Assembly (NCBI RefSeq): GCF_000153105.1
Contig: NZ_CH672376.1
Span: 611,092-675,091 of the forward strand
Length of the DNA stretch: 64,000 nt
Reading direction: 5' to 3'
Source of the DNA: Blastopirellula marina DSM 3645
GTDB taxonomy: Bacteria; Planctomycetota; Planctomycetia; Pirellulales; Pirellulaceae
A program made the position numbers and the translations under genes. Position 1 is the stretch's first letter; every line of letters starts with the position of its first letter. Below are positions 46,401 to 55,697 of this stretch, in pieces. The notes under the pieces were generated by a model. The model had not been told where the DNA came from. It worked only from the letters and a program-made list of their open reading frames with translations, and ran no database searches.

Positions 46401-48157
46401 GTTCGATCCACTCGAAGCAAAGCATTTGTGTTTAGTTCGTGGCCAATTTCTTCACAGATTTTCCATGACTGCCCAAATCGAAAACGAAGATCACTCTCAG
46501 GCCGCGCCGAATCGCGTAAGTTCGCCAAAGAGCCTTCTGGCTTGGTCGCATCGCGACGCCCCCAACCGTTTTGGCCCTCAGCATCTCTCAAATTGAAGAA
46601 CAGGCGATTGGTAACATCCAAGTCATCCGTGAACACAAATTCGCGAGTTCCGTAAAGGCCTCGACTGTATCTCTCGCTCTGTGTGTCTAGAACTCGCCGC
46701 ATCAACATCGCGGTTTGTATAGTTGCGGAAAGCAGCGAAGTCCCCGAAGACGGATCCCCAAGCACGGCCATCATGTACTCCACTCCTTGCCGATTCATTT
46801 CGGATGGATGAGGACTGACTTCTTCCACGCGAAAGTCAGAGACGCCTGTGAGTTGTGCGAAAAAACGCTTGGCATCGCTCAATGTCGCCGATAGCCCAAC
46901 AAAGTGCGGCTTTGCTCCCGATGCTTTTTTCCACCGTCTCAGCACGTTCGCGACTTGGGCACCTGTTATCCCGGAGTAGGTGTGAACTTCATCCAACAAA
47001 ACCATCGCTGGCTTCTGATGAACAGAAGTATTAATTCCGAACAATCGTCCGATTTGCGAATCAGCCATTCTCTGGTTCAACATCTCGGTGGTAGTGAACA
47101 GGATATCTGGCGGTCCGGCCCGAAGTTTTTCGCGAGTCAGGATTAGCTCATCTGGTTGCGTTGCCGTGTTGCAATCGCGACAAACTAAACGCTCGACGTT
47201 GGCCTGCCGGTCACTATCTAGCCAAACCATTGGCCCGCCGCAGGAATCCGAGGGACAGCCCATATAGGGACAAACAAAACCATCGTTGGTAGTCACCCAA
47301 CCATTAGGCGGATCCTCGCGTTTAAAGAATCGGCCAGATGTAGGCGTTGCACTGAAGAGCGTGCCAATCACTAACTTCCGTTTCCCGTTAGCAGACAACG
47401 CAGCGTCAATTCGACGAGCTTGTTGGTAAGTTTCGGAAAGCTGATCCTTGAGCAATTCATTGCGCGGGTAAATTGCCAGACAACGTGTCCATCGCGAGTC
47501 ATCTAGCGTCGGTGCAATTTTCAAAAACGCAGGCAAGTAGAACGCAAGCGTTTTCCCACTACCAGTTCCAGCGCAAACGATCGTCCCGGACTCACGTTGA
47601 CTACTGGAGCCCGCCAGTATTGATCGCGTCGCCCGCAACTGAAAATCTGCAAGTTTGAACGACTCACTTCCTGATCGATTCAGCAATGCATCAAGCACTG
47701 CAGATTGAGCAGAATCGAGCGCCGAGAGTTCATTGATTTCGTCCGCGGCACGCTCGAACTCAACATCTCGCCTCGGAAACTGGCGCGGCCGCAGTACCAA
47801 CCGGTAGTCAGCAACCAGCGTAGACGCGATCTGCCAACGTCGCGGCGTTGCCAAATGCTGCGGAAACAGTTGCCTCAATCGGGCAATCAGCCGAACCGTT
47901 TCGCCCATTCGAGTTCGCCATCTTGTTTCTCCGGCCTGTTGGAACTGAAACAGCAAACGTCGTTGCTCAAGAAGTTCGACCAGTTTTTCACCGTCAGATA
48001 TTTCCCCGTCAGCGTTCCGCTCAACAAATTCATCCGCAAGATCAAGAACTTCATCATCCGAAAAAGAACCATCCACCATTCCCCATGAAAGCAGTCGCGA
48101 CTCAGCCTGCTCAAGTAGACCAAGAAAAATAGGAATAAGAGTATTTCTGGAAGTCAT
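43484..48157 (-). CDS. dpdJ: DpdJ, large DEAD/DEAH-type helicase
   Basis: A protein of about 1557 residues from MTSRNTLIP. Motif I CAGTGSGKTLAF near residue 190, motif II VLLDEVHTY, motif III GLSATLS and motif VI QFLQRKGRAGRR identify a superfamily 2 helicase. Between motif I and II is a Cys cluster (CPYMGCPSDSCGG and later CRDCN), probably a zinc-binding insert. The C-terminal 800 residues have no motif I know. The 40 codons upstream of the chosen ATG lack protein-like sequence. The 169-base gap after dpdI is the largest in the operon and could hold an internal promoter. Confidence 0.85.
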   Translation of the reverse strand: MTSRNTLIPIFLGLLEQAESRLLSWGMVDGSFSDDEVLDLADEFVERNADGEISDGEKLVELLEQRRLLFQFQQAGETRWRTRMGETVRLIARLRQLFPQHLATPRRWQIASTLVADYRLVLRPRQFPRRDVEFERAADEINELSALDSAQSAVLDALLNRSGSESFKLADFQLRATRSILAGSSSQRESGTIVCAGTGSGKTLAFYLPAFLKIAPTLDDSRWTRCLAIYPRNELLKDQLSETYQQARRIDAALSANGKRKLVIGTLFSATPTSGRFFKREDPPNGWVTTNDGFVCPYMGCPSDSCGGPMVWLDSDRQANVERLVCRDCNTATQPDELILTREKLRAGPPDILFTTTEMLNQRMADSQIGRLFGINTSVHQKPAMVLLDEVHTYSGITGAQVANVLRRWKKASGAKPHFVGLSATLSDAKRFFAQLTGVSDFRVEEVSPHPSEMNRQGVEYMMAVLGDPSSGTSLLSATIQTAMLMRRVLDTQSERYSRGLYGTREFVFTDDLDVTNRLFFNLRDAEGQNGWGRRDATKPEGSLANLRDSARPESDLRFRFGQSWKICEEIGHELNTNALLRVDRTSSQDVGVGANSDIIVATASLEVGFNDPEVNAVVQHKAPRDVAQFLQRKGRAGRRTEMRPWTIVMLSGYGRDRVAWQSYDLLFAPELPPRDLPTGNRYVLRMQAVYAFQDWMAAQLRKTPGLPPGSIWQDFAAPPSEHVSKKPGHARARQKAEARIVEALLTRDIGLEDLRNYLQSALQQSAEVIDMLLWEPPRSLMTAVLPTLLRRLETEWRFSGSASFGRRFDYFVPKNPLPEFIPATLFSDLNLPEVNIVTPAQTRSDDELDSRLPLLRAVKEFAPGRVSRRYGIHHQHVRHWIAPPDLNPEPQKFLPISNWMSQHDELGEFQFVVDGVTQSIRCVRPYEIRPDQPPSQISDTSNSFLRWQTQIAPAFQGMEGMLPLIPRWEAIVKGICFFTHNANCQVEVRRFARSTDSLIVMKNGQKFETRIEFVDDPPGCDSGGTEHSPTPVAVGFSIEVDGVAFRVHLPDELHLGDSEESSVKLRSLRTAFFRDRVLGDAGLDGIANWFQRQWLAEIYCSALIHAAIVSGVALESVWASQGKSSEVSLDFQTVLSVIFQSISTSQDNATGDGNDAAPDIRDEVHQRLFNDLATLLAQREVQEVLHRHASTLWQIPDDSWRAWLRRKFKTTLGSALIEGVQQLCPDLSADDLTLDIDSGPRPSDVPPVPNDMEEIWLLEKTVGGGGIVETFLHRYGEDPRRFFDLVEAALNPGDFEVVDDQLTILLGWLNDPSDSSVRDQFSEVRNASSVSHQAQANSFEQLIRLLSQRGLFVCHSVVAAIASRILKPGSTPATDQLLLDLIADWQRLEQRLGIDIDLRIIAYLNSNTDRLDRSLASIVGDAVGIDPRQWRFGALTSMLWPRGNSIRGRKLDTYNPFVKLPDADCELVRDCLGGGPFIVSLADADWREQVVRRLVCDNAVTLLGNAESLSNLRLAILDLMAQPVDVGLLLLHPRVRSVQRHSGNIEVTFELAEGVQ

Positions 48158-48326
48158 TCGTAGCTTGCGATCTAGACTATAGATGTTGACATTGAACGGA
48201 AAACCCGATTTCCGCATTCTGATTTTTGTTGCGTCAGAAGCCCAAAGTGACCCGCGCTTCGCTATGCCGACAGGCACTCACTGAGAGCAAACACTTAAGT
48301 TTTTTCCAAACCGTCAATCAATGGCT

Positions 48327-49034
48327 TTACCTTAAGCGCCGTACACTAAAATCTTCAATCATTTGATTCTCAAGGAGCCACGTACGGACCGAATCAGTTA
48401 GCAGGCCTAATCCTGCACCAGTTTCGCTACCGACCGCAATCAAAAACGCCTGAACTTCTGGATCGTCAGCCTGGGGTAGGCTCGCTAAATCCTCGCGGAT
48501 TTCGGCCCACAATTCCTTCAATTTAGAGAAAGCTAGTGCGTCGCCTGGCGTGTCCTTGGCGATCTTCTGTGCTTCTTTAGAGTTACGTTCGAGCTTTAGA
48601 ACGGTGTCCGAGAACGATGTGTTGCGATGCTGCTTAAGGAGTTTGCTGTCCAATTTAGGGGACATCTCTGTAACGAATTCCATCCAACTGCTGTTGATTA
48701 GTTGAATGGCTTTTTCCGTATAAGTTTGCAGAGATTTTTTCAAATTCGTAAATGTGCGACCGGATGTGATCGCAGACGGATCGTCTTTAAGCTTTTGCCG
48801 AATTTCCGTTAGGTGCATTCGTGGTTTGGAATCATCTATTAATTGCAACTCCTTCAAGATTCCGGCATCCAGCAAGACGACTGCACTTGCCGAAACGCCG
48901 ACCAAAGACTCGCTAGTCTCCCGCAATTCGCTGGACCGATTTCTGATGTTTTCGGCCACATCATTTGCTTTTTCAGCATTGGCAAGTTTAGCCAGCTTTT
49001 CATTTGCTTGTTTACAATGTTCAAGCAAGTTCAT
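48327..49034 (-). CDS. dpdI: DpdI
   Basis: A 235-residue helical protein. Long amphipathic helices (NEKLAKLANAEKANDVAENI, KLERNSKEAQKIAKDTPGDA) suggest a coiled-coil protein, possibly an adaptor between the large ATPases DpdH and DpdJ. No catalytic motif is visible. Called by its place in the E-F-G-H-I-J-K-D order. ATG overlaps the dpdH stop by four bases. Confidence 0.7.
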   Translation of the reverse strand: MNLLEHCKQANEKLAKLANAEKANDVAENIRNRSSELRETSESLVGVSASAVVLLDAGILKELQLIDDSKPRMHLTEIRQKLKDDPSAITSGRTFTNLKKSLQTYTEKAIQLINSSWMEFVTEMSPKLDSKLLKQHRNTSFSDTVLKLERNSKEAQKIAKDTPGDALAFSKLKELWAEIREDLASLPQADDPEVQAFLIAVGSETGAGLGLLTDSVRTWLLENQMIEDFSVRRLR

Positions 49035-52000
49035 AGGTTGGCCCCTCTGGATTTCAACAGGGAACTATCGAAAGTGTCCAGTCGTTTTTCAAAATCTTGG
49101 ACAGCAGACGTAATAATATCGTCGCCTAGTACTCTTAGCTTTCCGTCTGATTTGCCAATCACGTCCGCTGCGTAGGCACCAATCTGGATGGTAAAGTCTA
49201 TCAACAGTCCCAGGGTTGACTCATCGAATTGTGCCAAGGCCGACAATAGCGCCCCTCCGTCGGCCTCGGCCTGAATCTTGGTTACATGTTCCAAGCAGGT
49301 TTTTATGGCAGCATCGCGGAACGATTCTACTAACCTTGACAGGTCAGCACTCGAACCCACTGATGGCCTAAACCCGTACTGCTTCCCCGTTTCGATCAGT
49401 CGTTGAGCTTCATCAATCAGCGCTGATTTATCCGGGGTTGTGCCGATCTGGGCTTCAACTTTCTTCCATTCGTCAAGTATCTGTTTCCGGCGATTGGACG
49501 CGGCTTTATCCAAGTCTTTAGAGATTGCTTTTACGTGAGAGGCGATTTCAGGAATCTCTTTGTCAGCGCTTTTGTCCAGTCGTTGATCGACTTTCCACTC
49601 GGACTTGAGCGATTTAATGTTTTCCAAAATGCTTGCCGCGTCGACAGCAAAGACTTTTTCACCAGATCCCTGACGAGCACACACGCGAACCATCAGTTCC
49701 GTTCTTAACCTCTCGCGATGTTCCTGCGATTCCCGTCGCAGCATTTCCCACGGCGAATTCCCCGATTCAAACGCCGTTTTCCCCCTGGCAAACACAGCGT
49801 CAACTAGCGAAGCATCTTCTTGCGCGTGCGAATTCTCGATATTAAGTATCCGTGATCCCAGTAATAGTGTTTGCGTCAAAACTGGACTGGGATCTCCCTT
49901 GACATTCCGATAATTATTGCGAAGCCACGTCGTCAGTCGTGGACGTGCATGCTCAATAAAGTTCGCAAGCCTCGAAAAATCTTCATCCGCCTCTTCGTAA
50001 TTCCACCCTTTGTGGAAACGGTGACGCACGACCGCACGCAGTAAGCTGACAACAGGCAGGTCGTTTACTTCGAACTCTTGGTCGGTCGCCACAATAATAG
50101 AAGCGTTTTCGGCATCGCAATTAGAAGCACCACGCGACCTGGGTAGATATACCCATTCCTGCGCTGACTTCGGAATATCTTCGGATAGAAGTTCTGCGTC
50201 CCAATCAACTGCAGATGAGACCAAGTCTAGAATTTCACTTCGAAGACTATTGGCTTCTTTTTGCGTGAGGTCCTGGCCTCCCGCCCACTTTCCAAACAGA
50301 TCAAACCACTTTTGTATTTCTTCCGGTATCCAAGGTACTTTCGCAGGTTCGGGCGACGCCGGTTGAGTTGGAGTTGGCGCATGAACGTCTCCACCAGGCC
50401 CGTTTGCTGTCGTGATCGGTTTGACCGAGGGAGGCGGTGATGGAAACGAACCATTGCTCAATTCAGGTAATTGGAAAGCCTGGAAAATTCCTTCTGGAGC
50501 ACTCATTCCTTCCAGTCGATCCGGATTGTCTCCCCAAAACCTAACGATCGCGTAGAGACGCTTCTGTGTTACGGCATCACGCTGTAACTCATTAATTTGG
50601 CTTCGCAATTTGGGATCAATTTCGTCAACGCCATATCCTAATAATGGTGCTGCGGGCGGAAAAGAACCACTCAGGTATTCGTTTCGGTGATCTTTCAAAA
50701 CCGGGATCAGCATGTCTTTGATGATCGTTCTTGGCTTGAACATCAAATTTCCGTCACTATCCCGCATTTTTGAATCTGCAATTTGCCGAATTGCATCAAT
50801 ATTAAACGGGAAAAGCGATCTCTCGTGTTCACATGTGCCGAACGCCTCCAGTTGTGTTGACTCGTCGCTGGCTAATGAAACTTCATCTTTGAAATTCGGA
50901 ACCCATGACTGGTCGATCGCATCTTCTGGAAGGTGTTCGCTAAGCCGCGCAGCACCAAACCTTGCTGCATTCAAGTACGCTCCTGTAAAACTACACATCC
51001 TTGCTATCGTCTGCGACTCGTCTTCATTTGAGCTTTCAAGGATGTGCCAAGCATGTTGGGCTCGGGTCTCAACTGTGTCAAAGTCTTTAAGGTATCCTTC
51101 GGTAACCGCCAGAGCAGTGCGGAGTGTGCAGATTTGTTGTTCACCATCTCTAATACCCTCCTTGACCATTGCATCCAGCAACGCTCCCTGTATTCCTGCC
51201 AGCACCGCGAAATCCTCTACCAACAGCACCAATTCGCGATCTTCATTCAACAACTCGCGCCGAATCTCATAGAAGATATCTGACAACGAATTGTCACTTG
51301 GAGATGCAAGAGGCGCGATCGCTTCGTCGACGATCGCATTGAGCAATTCAATTGCGTCGGCCTGTGCCCGGCCATCCGAACGACAAAGAGTTCTAAGATA
51401 CTTTTGAGCATTCTCGCCCGCTTTAGCAATGTCAGTTTGCAAGATGCCTGGAATCTCAAAGTCAGCGGGCTCAAACCGGTTCCGTGGCAATTCGTCGGAT
51501 TCAGAATCCTCGGTTAGTCTACGTGACAATTCCGTAACGATCCCACGACGATCCTTTGTACTGATGAACAATTTTCTCGTCTCTGGATCTTGCAATATGG
51601 AAGGCAACTTTCGATCATCACCAACTGCGATCCATCGTTCATCTTCGGAATCAGGTTTTTCTCCGTTTTCTTTTGCTTTAGCTTTACGCTTCTTGGCATC
51701 GTCGACACGCGTGCGAACTGAAATCACCAAATGCGAAAAGACAAGTTCTTCAGACTGAATCCCCGTCAATTTCTCACGTGCAGAATCCAGTTCTTTTCGA
51801 ATCTGCTTGTATTGCACGCCGTCAAGCCCTTCCAAGATTCGTCTTAAAACGCTTTTTAGACTAGAACTTTTCGGGATGCGGATCACGTGGCGTTTTTCGA
51901 GGTCTTTCCTTTGCCGTAACTGGACATCCAACCAACGAACGATGTGTGATTTCCCAATTCCAGACGCACCAACGATTGGAATTAGAAGAGTTCCCGATGG

Positions 52001-52195
52001 AATGTCGTTGCTCAGCAGTGCCGTTAATAGATCGTGTTCTGTAGCTGGAGATTTGCTGTGGTTCTTCAGATGCCTTCTTTCCAACCGCATTGGCTGGTGG
52101 ATCGCCAAGAACACTTCATCACGAGGGTTCTCGGCCTCCGGTTTGATACACTCGAGAACGTTTCTTTCGGTTGGCCAAAAATCGGAAAGGCTCAT
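49031..52195 (-). CDS. dpdH: DpdH, large P-loop ATPase
   Basis: A 1054-residue ATPase. Walker A is GASGIGKSHIVRWL near residue 78, and ELVLLVEDFAVLAG near 320 has the form of Walker B. A charged insert with acidic and Lys runs (residues 150-200) lies between them. The C-terminal half is helical with coiled-coil character. A Pro/Thr-rich linker sits near 600 (PTQPASPEPAKVP). It overlaps dpdG and dpdI by four bases. The family is known only from Dpd restriction modules as far as I know. Confidence 0.8.
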   Translation of the reverse strand: MSLSDFWPTERNVLECIKPEAENPRDEVFLAIHQPMRLERRHLKNHSKSPATEHDLLTALLSNDIPSGTLLIPIVGASGIGKSHIVRWLDVQLRQRKDLEKRHVIRIPKSSSLKSVLRRILEGLDGVQYKQIRKELDSAREKLTGIQSEELVFSHLVISVRTRVDDAKKRKAKAKENGEKPDSEDERWIAVGDDRKLPSILQDPETRKLFISTKDRRGIVTELSRRLTEDSESDELPRNRFEPADFEIPGILQTDIAKAGENAQKYLRTLCRSDGRAQADAIELLNAIVDEAIAPLASPSDNSLSDIFYEIRRELLNEDRELVLLVEDFAVLAGIQGALLDAMVKEGIRDGEQQICTLRTALAVTEGYLKDFDTVETRAQHAWHILESSNEDESQTIARMCSFTGAYLNAARFGAARLSEHLPEDAIDQSWVPNFKDEVSLASDESTQLEAFGTCEHERSLFPFNIDAIRQIADSKMRDSDGNLMFKPRTIIKDMLIPVLKDHRNEYLSGSFPPAAPLLGYGVDEIDPKLRSQINELQRDAVTQKRLYAIVRFWGDNPDRLEGMSAPEGIFQAFQLPELSNGSFPSPPPSVKPITTANGPGGDVHAPTPTQPASPEPAKVPWIPEEIQKWFDLFGKWAGGQDLTQKEANSLRSEILDLVSSAVDWDAELLSEDIPKSAQEWVYLPRSRGASNCDAENASIIVATDQEFEVNDLPVVSLLRAVVRHRFHKGWNYEEADEDFSRLANFIEHARPRLTTWLRNNYRNVKGDPSPVLTQTLLLGSRILNIENSHAQEDASLVDAVFARGKTAFESGNSPWEMLRRESQEHRERLRTELMVRVCARQGSGEKVFAVDAASILENIKSLKSEWKVDQRLDKSADKEIPEIASHVKAISKDLDKAASNRRKQILDEWKKVEAQIGTTPDKSALIDEAQRLIETGKQYGFRPSVGSSADLSRLVESFRDAAIKTCLEHVTKIQAEADGGALLSALAQFDESTLGLLIDFTIQIGAYAADVIGKSDGKLRVLGDDIITSAVQDFEKRLDTFDSSLLKSRGANL

Positions 52196-53088
52196 TTCTT
52201 ACCTCCCTTCCAAATAATGTGGGAAACGTTTCGGAGCGGGCGATTGTTCCTACCTAACAAGGTTCGCTTGATAGCATCGGCTCGATTCTCCAATTGAATT
52301 TCCTCTCTCTCGTGAAGTCGGCTGAGCGCTCGCGAGAGTGATGTTGATATTTCGCTGGATTTGGGCTCTTTCCAACTTGCCCTGTCGATTTTCTCTTCGA
52401 CTTGTGATCGATACACACCACCGTCAATGACAGGAAGCACGTCCGCGAGAGTGCGGAAGAATTGTTCTTGAGCAAGTTCCTTGCTTTTGCCGAATACTTC
52501 GGCGAGTGATTCAGAGACAGCCGTTGTGGGATCAATTACAAAGGTGTTTTTGTTTGGATAACGACCAATCCAACCAAACCCGAGAAAAGATGCCCATGCT
52601 TTGAAACCCGCCCAGCGGGTATCGTTGGTAAAGGCGCTAAACTCTCGAAGTTGCTGCACTTCGATTTCCTCAACCGCTTTGTGACCTACGACTTCAACAT
52701 CGAATACATTTTGAGCCAACATCCAACTAGCCGCGCGACAGAAGTCAGAACTTCCGTTGTCTTCCGCTTCCCAAAAACGCTGGTTGTTCTCTACTGCAAG
52801 CACGCGTTGCCGACATGCTAATGCTAGATGACCATGTTCAAACGTTTTTTTAATTTCTGAGGATAAACTACGGTCAATTGAAATTTTGCCTTCTTTGTCG
52901 TTTAAAAGGCCCAATTGAATCCAGTTGTTCAGTGTCTGCTTCGCACGCTCTTGAGAGTCGACAGCTGACACCGGGGCGCAAACCTTGATCAATTTACCAC
53001 GGTCCATGCTGCCGTGCTGAGCAAGGCACCGGGCAAAAACTACCAGGATGTTAAAGAGTCCGTCGCTTGGACGGTTTAGTATGCTCAT
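52192..53088 (-). CDS. dpdG: DpdG
   Basis: A 298-residue protein without a known catalytic motif. The N-terminus (FNILVVFARCLAQHGSMDRG, then TLNNWIQLGLL) resembles a winged-helix domain, and the C-terminus (DVLPVIDGGVYRSQVEEKI, then LHEREEIQLENRADA) a second one, so a DNA-binding or complex-bridging role is plausible. Called by position between the RecQ-like DpdF and the ATPase DpdH, with four-base overlaps on both sides. Confidence 0.75.
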   Translation of the reverse strand: MSILNRPSDGLFNILVVFARCLAQHGSMDRGKLIKVCAPVSAVDSQERAKQTLNNWIQLGLLNDKEGKISIDRSLSSEIKKTFEHGHLALACRQRVLAVENNQRFWEAEDNGSSDFCRAASWMLAQNVFDVEVVGHKAVEEIEVQQLREFSAFTNDTRWAGFKAWASFLGFGWIGRYPNKNTFVIDPTTAVSESLAEVFGKSKELAQEQFFRTLADVLPVIDGGVYRSQVEEKIDRASWKEPKSSEISTSLSRALSRLHEREEIQLENRADAIKRTLLGRNNRPLRNVSHIIWKGGKK

Positions 53089-55697
53089 TGACTCAATCTC
53101 GCCTCTAGGTCGTTGAACCTGATAAAGTTCGCACGCTCAAATATTGTGGAGTTCGCCCGTTCGCGGTCAGGTGTATCCTCCCAAGCAAACAAAAAATGTA
53201 GTGGACGGTTTAAGTTGATTGTCTCAATCGAAATCGACTCCGGCTCGTCTGGCAAATGAAGCGTAATCGCCGGGATGCGCGGAGCCGACTCTTCAAAGCG
53301 GTCGTCGCTTCCTGTCCGGTGGACAACGAATTGGTTTTGACTGCTTCTGTAAAGCTCCCTAATCTCCGTTAGTTCTGCATAGGGGGAACAGGCGGCGACC
53401 TCCTGCACTCCCCATTGGACTAGGCGAATCAAAATTGGTTTTAACTTTTGCATGAATTTCCGCAGGTCACGTCGAGATGCAACCTTTGGACAAGAAACAA
53501 GAACCAACTCGTTTATCTCCGGTAGCGCTTTACGCAATTCGTGACTAACAGCAATGCCTAGATTCATTATCGCGTCGGGGTGGGGAAGGCGAAAACTGGA
53601 TTTGGATTCATCTGGCTCGCTACGGCAACCCGGACATCCACCGCAAACAAGAACAGGTTCAACGAAAAAACCATTACTATCGAGTCGATAGGCCGAAGCC
53701 AAAACCTCGCTTATCTTTCGGCGACCGCGAAGAACATCGTGAACCAAATCGAAGTTTTGATTGGCAGTCCGCAACATCTGCTGCCGTACTGGTTCGACTT
53801 TCTGTATCCATGTTGCCAATTCACGATGATCGTCGTCCTCTATTCTGACGAAACTCGACATCGAATACTCTTCCCAAGATTCCTGGCGACGACGCTCAAA
53901 TTGCTCATTTGTTTCTTCCGGGTTTTTCGCTACTTCCGGAGGTTCATGTGATTCAATACGAATAATGCCAGCACGGTTAAGTAAAACCAGCGTTCGCAAA
54001 TTCCAGCGATTATTTTCATCCGAGTCGCCGGCCACGCCACTTGTCTGTTGGCGAAGGTCAACTTGCAATCGACCGGGATGTCCCGCTATTGAGCGACCAT
54101 TGTCAACCATTGCCTCCCATCGCGGCAATCCTTTTTCAAGCGTGATAATTCGATTGCGAGCCAAACCACTGGCTGTACCGAGGTCCGTATTCGTGTGAAC
54201 CAAAAATGAAACACAGGCATTTCCATCACGTCCTCCGCGGCCTACCTCTTGGTAGTACCGGTCAACCGTTTCCGGGATGCAAGCATGAATAATTGTGCGA
54301 ACATCCTGCTTGTCCATCCCTAGCCCAAACGCAGAAGTCGCCACAACTGCGTCCAGACTTCCATCACGCCATTGCTCGATAGCCGTTTCTCGAATCTCCG
54401 CTGAGGAACTGCCGTGCACACACCCGATACGCTTTAATCCCATGCGACGAAGTTCTTGAAACCAATTCTCCGCATCGTCTTGCTTGGTCACGTAGAGAAG
54501 AAATGGACGCGGTACGACTCGTACTAGCTCCGCAATTCGTCGTTTACGCTCATTTTCGTTCGGAGCACTGCTGATCCAATACTCGGGCTCTGGGCGCAGG
54601 GTGACTGCTGAAACGTGGTCGATTTCGACTTCCGCGAATAATTTCCGCAGCATGTCGACGCTGTCTTGGGAAAGGGTCGCCGATAGTAACAGCGTTTTGA
54701 ATTGATCATCCTCTGGGCACTGAGAAAGCAACTCGCGTCTTAGACCGCTAATTGATTGAAATTGAGGACGAAACTCCGCACCCCACTGGGCAACCAAATG
54801 GGCTTCATCAACGACGAAGTACTTCAGGCAGCCTCGTTCAGCTGCTTCGTACAGCGGACGAGCAAGTGAAGTCATCAGGCTTTCAGGTGAAGCGATCAGA
54901 ACACGCTGAGTTCCGTTCTTTAAGTTTTGGCGGATCAGCTTTCGGTCTGCTTCATCAAGACCACTGTGCCAAGCCAGCCTCTGAGGCAGTTTCGCGACAG
55001 CTTTCTTAGGGTAGCCGTTTTTCAGTTGCCGTTCTTGATCTATCGCTAGCGCGATAGTGGGCGTCACCATTACCGTTAGCGCGTCAACTTGCGGATGTTG
55101 CAAGGCTGGAGCCCAAGCGACCAGACTTTTACCAGTACCGGTCGGGAGATTCACTACCAGAGTGCCGCCGGGTTTCATTAAGAATGCGGAATGAATGGCT
55201 TGTCGCTGACCCGGTGAGGAGTAGTTTTCGAATTCTAGCTCGAGCCCGTCGGTTAGTGCTGGATCAAGCGGGTACTTAACAGATCGCGGCCAAGTCTTCC
55301 TTCGTTCCTCTTCTCGGAAAGCGCCTCGCAGGGGCGGATGTTCGGTACTGTCTTGCAGCCAATCGGTGGACCAATCTTTACTTACTGACAGTTGCAGAAC
55401 TTTTCCAAGCGGAACCGCATCAACATGCGATTGCTGCCACAGTGCCTTATCAGGCCAACCAGTCGTTGTGGGCACTCGCAACATCGGTATGCTCTGGTTG
55501 ACACTGCGGTAACGGCACAGCACATGACGAATCAGCCCAGCAATATCGCCGGAGGACGCGTAGAGCGGATCTGTTTGAAGGCATTTCAAAAAGCGAAACA
55601 ATCGACGAATACTGTTGTCTTTCAAGTCGATGCCGTCAGGAATGAATCTTTCGGGCCATTCCGCCAACACTGATTGAAGTTCACTGAAGCCATTCAT
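53085..55697 (-). CDS. dpdF: DpdF, RecQ-like helicase
   Basis: An 870-residue superfamily 2 helicase of RecQ type. Motif I NLPTGTGKSLVAW near residue 190, DEAH box FVVDEAHLVAQWG near 305, SAT motif LLLSATLSQD, and GLGMDKQDVRTIIHACIPE followed by QEVGRGGRDGNA (motifs V and VI). Near residue 685 a CGGCPGC cluster could bind zinc. The RecQ helicase core is followed by a Dpd-specific C-terminal half. It overlaps dpdE and dpdG by four bases. Confidence 0.85.
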   Translation of the reverse strand: MNGFSELQSVLAEWPERFIPDGIDLKDNSIRRLFRFLKCLQTDPLYASSGDIAGLIRHVLCRYRSVNQSIPMLRVPTTTGWPDKALWQQSHVDAVPLGKVLQLSVSKDWSTDWLQDSTEHPPLRGAFREEERRKTWPRSVKYPLDPALTDGLELEFENYSSPGQRQAIHSAFLMKPGGTLVVNLPTGTGKSLVAWAPALQHPQVDALTVMVTPTIALAIDQERQLKNGYPKKAVAKLPQRLAWHSGLDEADRKLIRQNLKNGTQRVLIASPESLMTSLARPLYEAAERGCLKYFVVDEAHLVAQWGAEFRPQFQSISGLRRELLSQCPEDDQFKTLLLSATLSQDSVDMLRKLFAEVEIDHVSAVTLRPEPEYWISSAPNENERKRRIAELVRVVPRPFLLYVTKQDDAENWFQELRRMGLKRIGCVHGSSSAEIRETAIEQWRDGSLDAVVATSAFGLGMDKQDVRTIIHACIPETVDRYYQEVGRGGRDGNACVSFLVHTNTDLGTASGLARNRIITLEKGLPRWEAMVDNGRSIAGHPGRLQVDLRQQTSGVAGDSDENNRWNLRTLVLLNRAGIIRIESHEPPEVAKNPEETNEQFERRRQESWEEYSMSSFVRIEDDDHRELATWIQKVEPVRQQMLRTANQNFDLVHDVLRGRRKISEVLASAYRLDSNGFFVEPVLVCGGCPGCRSEPDESKSSFRLPHPDAIMNLGIAVSHELRKALPEINELVLVSCPKVASRRDLRKFMQKLKPILIRLVQWGVQEVAACSPYAELTEIRELYRSSQNQFVVHRTGSDDRFEESAPRIPAITLHLPDEPESISIETINLNRPLHFLFAWEDTPDRERANSTIFERANFIRFNDLEARLSQ